In this document: positions 30,787 through 35,848 of the stretch, piece after piece
Layout: each line of letters begins with the position of its first letter
Numbering within the stretch: position 1 is the first letter of the stretch
Assembly (NCBI GenBank): GCA_025964685.1
Contig: JAOPYG010000498.1
Coordinates: 1-35,848, forward strand
Direction: 5' to 3'
Length of the DNA: 35,848 nt
DNA from: Actinoallomurus sp.
GTDB lineage: Bacteria > Actinomycetota > Actinomycetes > Streptosporangiales > Streptosporangiaceae
Translations under genes and position numbers: made by a program
The notes under the pieces: model-generated
What the model was told of the DNA's origin: nothing
The model's input: only the letters and a program-made list of their open reading frames with translations
The model's database searches: none

Positions 30787-32556
30787 TTGACCGGTTCTAG
30801 CGGTGATACGGCCCGTATCGTGGCGAGGGCCCGGGAGCGTTTCCTCGAGGCCGGGGACGGGTCTCCGCCTTTGCGCGCCGGAATCATGGAATCCTGGCGC
30901 CGCTCGCAGTTCTCCGGGGTGGACTGCGACAGTCTTGATCCGCCCTACTTCGGCGACATCGACACCGACAGTCGCCTGATTCACGCCGCCAAACCCATGC
31001 TGGACCAGTTGGAGGAGACGCTCTCCGACGCCGCGATGAGCCTTCTGCTCACCGATGCCCAGGGCCGGGTCCTGGAGCGGCGCGTCAGGGACAGATTCTT
31101 GATCAGGGACCTCGACGGCATCCTGCTCGCTCCCGGCTTCAGCTACGCGGAGCAGTACGTCGGGACCAACGGAATCGGCACCGCGCTCGAGACGCGCCGC
31201 CGCTCATACGTGTGCGGCCATGAGCACTTCAGCGAGCGGCTGCACAACATGGCATGCGCCGGTGTGCCCATTCATGATCGTCTGACCGGGAGGCTGACCG
31301 GGCTGCTCGATGTCACGTCGTGGCACACGGACGCGAGTCCGCTGATGCTCGCCCTGATGAGGAACGCCGCCGGCGACATCGAACAGCGACTGGTGGAGCT
31401 GGGATCGGTGCGCGAACGCGCCATGCTGACGGAGTTCCTGGCCGTCCCCAACCGCGGCGGCCGGGCCATCCTGACCTTCAGCGAGGCCCTGACCATGGTG
31501 AACCAGCAGGCGGCCGATCTGCTCGAACAGGCCGACCACGCGATCGTTCGGGACAAGGTGGCCGAGCTGTTGCAGTCGGGCCGGGGACTGGTCAGCCAGG
31601 TCGCCCTCTCGCGAGGTGACCTGGCCGTCATCCGATGCCGTCCCATCGTGACGTACGCCGGAACGGCCGGTGCCGTGGTCGAGATCGACATGGCCGAGGA
31701 CCGGCCGGCACGACGGCACGTGAAACGGCCTCCCGGGCTGAACCTGGCGGGCACCTCCATCGCGTTCAACACGGTCTGCGCCGACCTGGAGGCTCAGTGC
31801 CGGGCCCGGACCTGGGCGCTGCTGGAGGGCGAGCCCGGTGTCGGCAAGCTGGCGCTCGCCGAGGCCGTGCACCACAGATGCACCCCCGAGGGAACGCTCT
31901 GTGTGATCGAGTCGGACGCCGTGACCGAGGAGGTGGCGAGGTGCCTGAACCGGACGGCGTCGTCCCTCGGTGCTGCAGGATGCACCGTGGTGCTACGCCA
32001 TCCGGAGCGGTTCGCGCCCGGCTCCCTGGACGCGGTCGTCAACTGGCTGGACACCGTCTCCGGATCCCAGGATCGGCTGTGGGTGGTCGCCACCACGCCG
32101 GCGGGCGTCGAGCTCCCCGATGAACTCCTGAGCAGGCTGACGGTCACGCTGACGGTGCCGCCGCTGCGTCATCGGATCGATGACGTGCGGGAGCTCGTCC
32201 CCGCGCTCCTGCGGGGATTCAACGGCGGCCGGTCGGTGTCGTGCGGTGCGGCGGCCATGCGGGTGCTGCTGAGATCGGCGTGGCCGGGAAATGTAACCGA
32301 ACTCGCGCAGGTGCTCCGGCATGTGCTGACCCGAAGACGGAGCGGACAGATCCAGCCCGAAGACCTGCCGGGCTCATGCCATACGACGAGCCGGCGGATC
32401 CTCACCGCGTGGGAGGTCTCCGAGCGCGATTCGATCGTGCGTGCGCTGCTGGAAACAGGCGGCAACAAGATCGCGACGGCCGGCTTGCTGGGCATCTCCC
32501 GTGCGACCGTCTATCGCAAGATCAACACTTACGGGATCTTCGTCGGTCCGCGATGA
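30787..32556 (+). CDS. AcoR-like GAF/Fis transcription regulator with degenerate ATPase
   Basis: A 589-residue regulator of the AcoR/NtrC layout. N-terminal signal region with a GAF-like domain (about 70-210) carrying the family motif YVGTNGIGTAL (124-134) and SYVCGHEHF; a second sensory segment (about 210-300); a AAA+-like region (about 320-520) whose Walker A is GEPGVGKL (348-355); and a Fis helix-turn-helix (about 545-585: SIVRALLETGGNKIATAGLL, SRATVYRKI). The sigma-54-contacting GAFTGA loop is absent, which fits actinomycetes lacking sigma-54; WPGNVTEL is kept. It therefore probably works with ordinary RNA polymerase. The TTG at 30787 has GGGAGG 8 nt upstream; another TTG at 30739 is weaker. 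No adjacent metabolic operon indicates its target. Confidence 0.88.
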   Translation: MTGSSGDTARIVARARERFLEAGDGSPPLRAGIMESWRRSQFSGVDCDSLDPPYFGDIDTDSRLIHAAKPMLDQLEETLSDAAMSLLLTDAQGRVLERRVRDRFLIRDLDGILLAPGFSYAEQYVGTNGIGTALETRRRSYVCGHEHFSERLHNMACAGVPIHDRLTGRLTGLLDVTSWHTDASPLMLALMRNAAGDIEQRLVELGSVRERAMLTEFLAVPNRGGRAILTFSEALTMVNQQAADLLEQADHAIVRDKVAELLQSGRGLVSQVALSRGDLAVIRCRPIVTYAGTAGAVVEIDMAEDRPARRHVKRPPGLNLAGTSIAFNTVCADLEAQCRARTWALLEGEPGVGKLALAEAVHHRCTPEGTLCVIESDAVTEEVARCLNRTASSLGAAGCTVVLRHPERFAPGSLDAVVNWLDTVSGSQDRLWVVATTPAGVELPDELLSRLTVTLTVPPLRHRIDDVRELVPALLRGFNGGRSVSCGAAAMRVLLRSAWPGNVTELAQVLRHVLTRRRSGQIQPEDLPGSCHTTSRRILTAWEVSERDSIVRALLETGGNKIATAGLLGISRATVYRKINTYGIFVGPR

Positions 32557-32683
32557 GGCCGACGGGGCGAAGGCACGCCATCTCAAGATGAGACGCCCGA
32601 CGACGCGGGTCAGGGGATTACCTGGAGCCATGGTCCACGACGACTCCACCCGATTCGCCACCACGAACACCAGAACCCGTCCC

Positions 32684-33052
32684 ATGACCATACGTTGCCT
32701 CATCGTCGACGATAACGATCGGTTCCTCGCCGCCGCCCGTGAACTGCTCGAACGAGAGGGGATCACCATCGTAGGCGTCGCCTCCGACTGTGCCGAGGCG
32801 CTTCGGCGCACCAGCGAGCTCCGGCCCGATGTCACACTCGTCGACGTCCAACTCGGCGCCGAGTGCGGGACGGATCTCGCGCGCAGGCTCGCGGATGCCA
32901 ACTCCGCCGATCCCCGCGTGATCCTCATGTCGGCGCACGCCGAACGGGATTTCATCGATCTGATCGAGGCGAGCCCCGCCCTCGGATTCCTGCCGAAGAC
33001 CAAGCTGTCGGGCAACACGGTCCGCGGGTTCCTCACGAGCGCCGTGGCCTGA
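32684..33052 (+). CDS. Receiver-only response regulator
   Basis: A 122-residue stand-alone receiver domain: acidic pair D9-D10 (CLIVDDNDRF), phosphoacceptor D54 in VTLVDVQLG, switch Ser in ILMSAHAE and conserved K105 in GFLPKTKLSG. There is no output domain, so it would act through phosphotransfer or protein binding. The start could also be the ATG at 32630, which adds 18 polar residues. It lies 127 bp after the GAF/Fis regulator in the same direction and is followed by a hairpin. Its kinase partner is not in this position; the nearest complete kinase gene lies more than 8 kb away. Confidence 0.88.
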   Translation: MTIRCLIVDDNDRFLAAARELLEREGITIVGVASDCAEALRRTSELRPDVTLVDVQLGAECGTDLARRLADANSADPRVILMSAHAERDFIDLIEASPALGFLPKTKLSGNTVRGFLTSAVA

Positions 33053-33062
33053 CCGGCGACAC

Positions 33063-33094
33063 GACGGCCGCCGCGCTTTCGCACGGCGGCCGTC
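33063..33094. terminator. Hairpin between the receiver gene and the MFS fusion gene
   Basis: Perfect 11-bp stem GACGGCCGCCG (33063-33073) and CGGCGGCCGTC (33084-33094), 10-nt loop, no U-run. Located in the 52-bp gap between convergent stops, so it can serve both strands. Confidence 0.85.
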
Positions 33095-33104
33095 TCGGCC
33101 GGCG

Positions 33105-35555
33105 TCATTCGGCGGGGTGGCCCAGCCACATGTCGAATGCGTCTTCGTCGTGGCCGTTGAGCGTGACCGCGCCCGCCGCCGGCGGATAGCCGGAGGCGGT
33201 GACGGTGTACGCGCCGCCGGTCAGGCCGGTGAAGACATATTCACCGTCAGGACCCGTGGTCGCGACACGCAGGACGTTCCCGGCGGCGTCGAGCAGGGTG
33301 ACCCGTGCATCGGGAAGGGGCCCGTGTCCTTCCGCTCGTACGACGCCGCGGATCCGTGCGGCGGGCAGCAACTCGACGTCCTGGCGGGTCTGCGCGTCGC
33401 CGACCTCGATCGGGATCGCGGTCGGCCGGTGCGTGGTGGCGCTCACCGCGAGCGTGTACGCGCCCGCCGCCACCTGGGGAAGGGCGTAGCCGCCTTCAGC
33501 GTCGGTCGTGCCGGTCGCGACGACTTCGCCGCGCATGTCCGTCACGACGACCCGCGCGCTCCCCACCGGCTCGCCGTCCGCGTCGCGTACGGCGCCGAGC
33601 AGGCCACCGGTTCCGGTGAGCGTCACATCGAAGTCGATCGGTTCGTCGCCCACCACGAGGGTGGCCGCCTGCGGGGCGTGCTGCCCCGCCGCCGCGACCA
33701 GGACATAGGTGCCGCGCTCCGGCGTCGGCATTCCGTACCGGCCGTCGGCCTGCGTGGTGGTACGGCCGATCTGACGACCGTGGACGTCGATCAGCGTGAG
33801 CGCCGCCTGGCCGGCCGGGACACCGTCGGCGCGGTGAACGGAACCGCGGATCACGGCGCCGTTTCGAGGCTCGCCACCGTCTGCGGGGAGGTACGCCCCC
33901 TCGGGGGCGTACGCCGCCGTCGCCGGGCCGTTCGTCTCAGCGCCGATGGAGACCGGTTCCGGCTGGCTGCGCGTGGCGTGACGACCGCCCGTGCCGGTGG
34001 TGCCGGAGGGGGCAGGGGTGGGAGCACTTCCTCGCAGAGGCACCTCGCGGATGAACCAGGCGACCACGAACCCGGCGAAGGCGAGTACGGCACCGCCGAT
34101 GACCGTGCCATGAATGCCGTTAGTGACTCCCACCTTGAAGGCGTCGCGGATCGCCGCCGGCAGCGTGTGCAGCGCGGCCGGGGTGACGTGGATGCCTCCG
34201 GAGGTCAACGCATGGCCCGCCTTCGGACCGAGGCGCTCGATGAGGGCGTGGTTCAGCCGGCTGGTGTAGATGGAGCCCAGCAGGGCCACGCCGAGTGAGC
34301 CGCCGATGGTACGGAACAGGGTGACCGATCCGCTGGCCGCGCCCATGTCACGCATTTCGACGCTGTTCTGCGTGACGAGCATCGTGTTCTGCATGATGAA
34401 GCCCATGCCCAGGCCGGCCACGAGAGTGAGCGCCGAGCTCATGAAGGTGCTGGTGTCCACCTTCAGCAGGACGAGGATGAGCATGCCCGCGGTCAGCACG
34501 GCACCACCGATGATCGGGTAGATGCGATACCGGCCGTTGCGGGTGATGAGCTGCCCGGTCGTGAGCATGACGGCCAGCATCCCGAACATCAGCGGCAGCA
34601 GGAGCAGTCCGCTCGCGGTCGCCGACGCGCCCTGGACGTACTGCATGTACTGCGGCAGGAAGCTCACGGCCCCGAACATCGCGGCGCCGACCAGGAAGCT
34701 CAGGATCTGCGCCACCGTGAAGTTGCGGTCGCGGAACAGCCGGGGCGGCAGGATCGGCTCCGGCACGCGGCCCTCGGCGAACACGAACCCGAAGAGCGCC
34801 GCGACGGCCACGACGGCGAGCACGATGATCTGCGTCGACACCCACGGGTACTCGGTACCGCCCCAGCTCGCGACCAGGGTGAGCGCGACCACGCCCACGG
34901 TCAGCAGGAACGCCCCGATGAAGTCGATCTTGGCCTTGACGTGCGTGGTGTGCAGCCGCATCCCCACGCCGGTCACGATGAGTGCCAGCGCGCCGAGAGG
35001 CAGGTTGACGTAGAACGCCCAGCGCCAGCTCAGATTGTCGGTGAGGAAACCACCGAGCAGCGGACCGCCGACGAACGCGAGCGGCATCATGCCGCCGATC
35101 ATCGCCTGGAACCGGCCGCGCTCGCGGGGCGGTACCAGGTCTCCGATGATCGCCATCGCCCCGACCATCAGCCCGCCGGCACCCAGACCCTGGATGGCAC
35201 GGAAGCCGATGAGCTGATCCATGTTCTGCGACACACCGGCCAGCACCGAGCCGATCAAGAAGATCACGATCGAGGACATGAACATGCCCTTGCGGCCGTA
35301 CAGGTCGCCGAGCTTTCCCCAGATCGGCGTCGCGGCGGCCGTCGCGAGCGCATAGGCGGTCACCACCCATGACAGGTGCGCGATCCCGCCAAGATCTCCC
35401 ACGATCGTCGGCAGCGCGGTGCCGACGATCAGGTTGTCGAGCATGGCCAGGAACATCCCGAGCATCAGGCCGATCATGGCAATGTAGATCGACCGCGTGC
35501 TTCTCGCCGGCGCAGCCTCTGACTGCGCCGAGTCCACTGTTTCCGTGACCGCCAT
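33105..35555 (-). CDS. DHA2-type MFS exporter with C-terminal carboxypeptidase-regulatory-like repeats
   Basis: An 816-residue fusion. Residues 20-505 are a 14-helix EmrB/QacA-type drug:H+ antiporter: motif D1 [16 protein letters not shown], motif [12 protein letters not shown], and the antiporter-type [21 protein letters not shown] Pro/Ala/Gly linker (about 506-565) is followed by three beta-sandwich repeats (about 566-645, 648-729, 733-810) of the carboxypeptidase-regulatory/CnaB-like type, each with 'G.V...dG.P...a.Vtl.d..G' and '[13 protein letters not shown]..GaYTL'. Ordinary family members end near residue 510. GAGGGGG lies 6 nt before the ATG. Divergent from a TetR repressor with a palindrome between, so repression relieved by a drug is likely. 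Repeat function unknown. Confidence 0.92.
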   Translation of the reverse strand: MAVTETVDSAQSEAAPARSTRSIYIAMIGLMLGMFLAMLDNLIVGTALPTIVGDLGGIAHLSWVVTAYALATAAATPIWGKLGDLYGRKGMFMSSIVIFLIGSVLAGVSQNMDQLIGFRAIQGLGAGGLMVGAMAIIGDLVPPRERGRFQAMIGGMMPLAFVGGPLLGGFLTDNLSWRWAFYVNLPLGALALIVTGVGMRLHTTHVKAKIDFIGAFLLTVGVVALTLVASWGGTEYPWVSTQIIVLAVVAVAALFGFVFAEGRVPEPILPPRLFRDRNFTVAQILSFLVGAAMFGAVSFLPQYMQYVQGASATASGLLLLPLMFGMLAVMLTTGQLITRNGRYRIYPIIGGAVLTAGMLILVLLKVDTSTFMSSALTLVAGLGMGFIMQNTMLVTQNSVEMRDMGAASGSVTLFRTIGGSLGVALLGSIYTSRLNHALIERLGPKAGHALTSGGIHVTPAALHTLPAAIRDAFKVGVTNGIHGTVIGGAVLAFAGFVVAWFIREVPLRGSAPTPAPSGTTGTGGRHATRSQPEPVSIGAETNGPATAAYAPEGAYLPADGGEPRNGAVIRGSVHRADGVPAGQAALTLIDVHGRQIGRTTTQADGRYGMPTPERGTYVLVAAAGQHAPQAATLVVGDEPIDFDVTLTGTGGLLGAVRDADGEPVGSARVVVTDMRGEVVATGTTDAEGGYALPQVAAGAYTLAVSATTHRPTAIPIEVGDAQTRQDVELLPAARIRGVVRAEGHGPLPDARVTLLDAAGNVLRVATTGPDGEYVFTGLTGGAYTVTASGYPPAAGAVTLNGHDEDAFDMWLGHPAE

Positions 35556-35613
35556 CTGTACCCCCTCTTCGGATGCCAACGAGTACTTACTTGCCGACCG
35601 ACTAGGCACCCTA

Positions 35614-35629
35614 CTTGCCGTACGGTAAG
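35614..35629. promoter_or_regulatory. Probable TetR operator
   Basis: Near-perfect 16-bp palindrome CTTGCCGTACGGTAAG (one mismatched pair) in the 123-bp gap between the exporter and TetR genes. A second half-like copy, CTTGCCGACCGACTAG, begins at 35590, 24 bp away, so two dimers could bind side by side. Confidence 0.7.
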
Positions 35630-35678
35630 GTCCCAACTAGCCGGGCGTCAAGTTAGCAAGCTCTGGGAGGGGACGGCG

Positions 35679-35848
35679 ATGGGCGAACGACGAAGCGGCA
35701 CGCGCGAGAGGATCCAGGCGGTCGCGCTCGAGCTCTTCGCCGAGCACGGCTATGAGAAGACCTCGCTCCGCGAGATCGCCGAACGCCTGGACGTCACCAA
35801 GGCGGCGCTGTACTACCACTTCAACACCAAAGAGGACATCGTCGTCAG
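35679..35848 (+). CDS. TetR-family repressor, N-terminal part (cut by the window edge)
   Basis: The first 56 codons are present. They contain the full TetR helix-turn-helix: [40 protein letters not shown], then NTKEDIVV, with the canonical 'LYyHF.tKedl' recognition-helix end. GGGAGGGG lies 7-8 nt before the ATG. The ligand-binding domain lies beyond the right edge. Divergent from the exporter fusion gene; two operator-like dyads occupy the intergenic region. It is most likely the local repressor of that exporter. Confidence 0.93.
   Translation, partial: MGERRSGTRERIQAVALELFAEHGYEKTSLREIAERLDVTKAALYYHFNTKEDIVV

Overview
This is a chromosomal segment of a GC-rich actinomycete. Third codon positions are almost all G or C, GTG and TTG starts are frequent, and the families are those of filamentous Actinobacteria: LAL-type LuxR giants, a CGNR/ABATE regulator, DUF2267 and DUF5335 proteins, and paired two-component systems. 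Streptosporangiales or Thermomonosporaceae is a guess; nothing here fixes the genus. No rRNA, tRNA, CRISPR array, intact transposase or replication origin was seen.

Layout. 1-5190 (minus strand): the start of an aldehyde dehydrogenase, deoC, two tandem secreted propeller-like paralogues, and a luciferase-like flavin monooxygenase fused to an SCP2 lipid-binding domain. 5200-7911: a degraded accessory island with a frameshifted helix-turn-helix gene, a frameshifted VOC/glyoxalase gene, an SDR lacking the usual catalytic residues and a small secreted protein. The island is bracketed by two copies of a 70-bp repeat. 7912-10342: a methyltransferase, then an MFS exporter divergent from an HxlR repressor with a palindrome between them. 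10573-11815: an aminoglycoside-phosphotransferase-like gene broken by an in-frame TAG, and small membrane-protein remnants. 11963-14194: a NarL-type kinase/regulator pair and a gamma-glutamylcyclotransferase-like gene. 14274-20375: two giant paralogous LAL regulators separated by a 50-residue ORF, followed by a convergent methyltransferase.

21398-24575: a secreted DUF5666-like protein, an OmpR/PhoB-type two-component system and a TMEM175-type potassium channel gene whose 3' end overlaps the kinase gene. 24641-27412: a long-chain-type acyl-CoA dehydrogenase and a convergent haloacetate-dehalogenase-like hydrolase. 27464-28353: a probably leaderless CGNR regulator, divergent from the hydrolase, and a MerR/HspR-like regulator. 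28429-28586: a 158-bp MITE-like element. 28701-33052: a stress-flavoured block of a small protein, a DUF2267 protein behind a SigB-like promoter, a zinc-ribbon protein, a DUF5335 protein, a GAF/Fis activator with a degenerate ATPase and a receiver-only response regulator. 33105 to the end: a DHA2 drug exporter carrying three C-terminal carboxypeptidase-regulatory-like repeats, divergent from a TetR repressor cut by the window edge.

Working together. Regulator-target pairs can be read from divergent arrangement: HxlR with MFS, CGNR with hydrolase, TetR with the MFS fusion. The two kinase/regulator pairs are translationally coupled by overlapping ends. No single gene set here is clearly a new system. 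The most unusual items are the MITE-like element, the monooxygenase-SCP2 fusion, the exporter with extra beta-sandwich repeats, the tandem LAL pair around a small ORF, and the stress block with an overlooked short ORF at 30192-30305.
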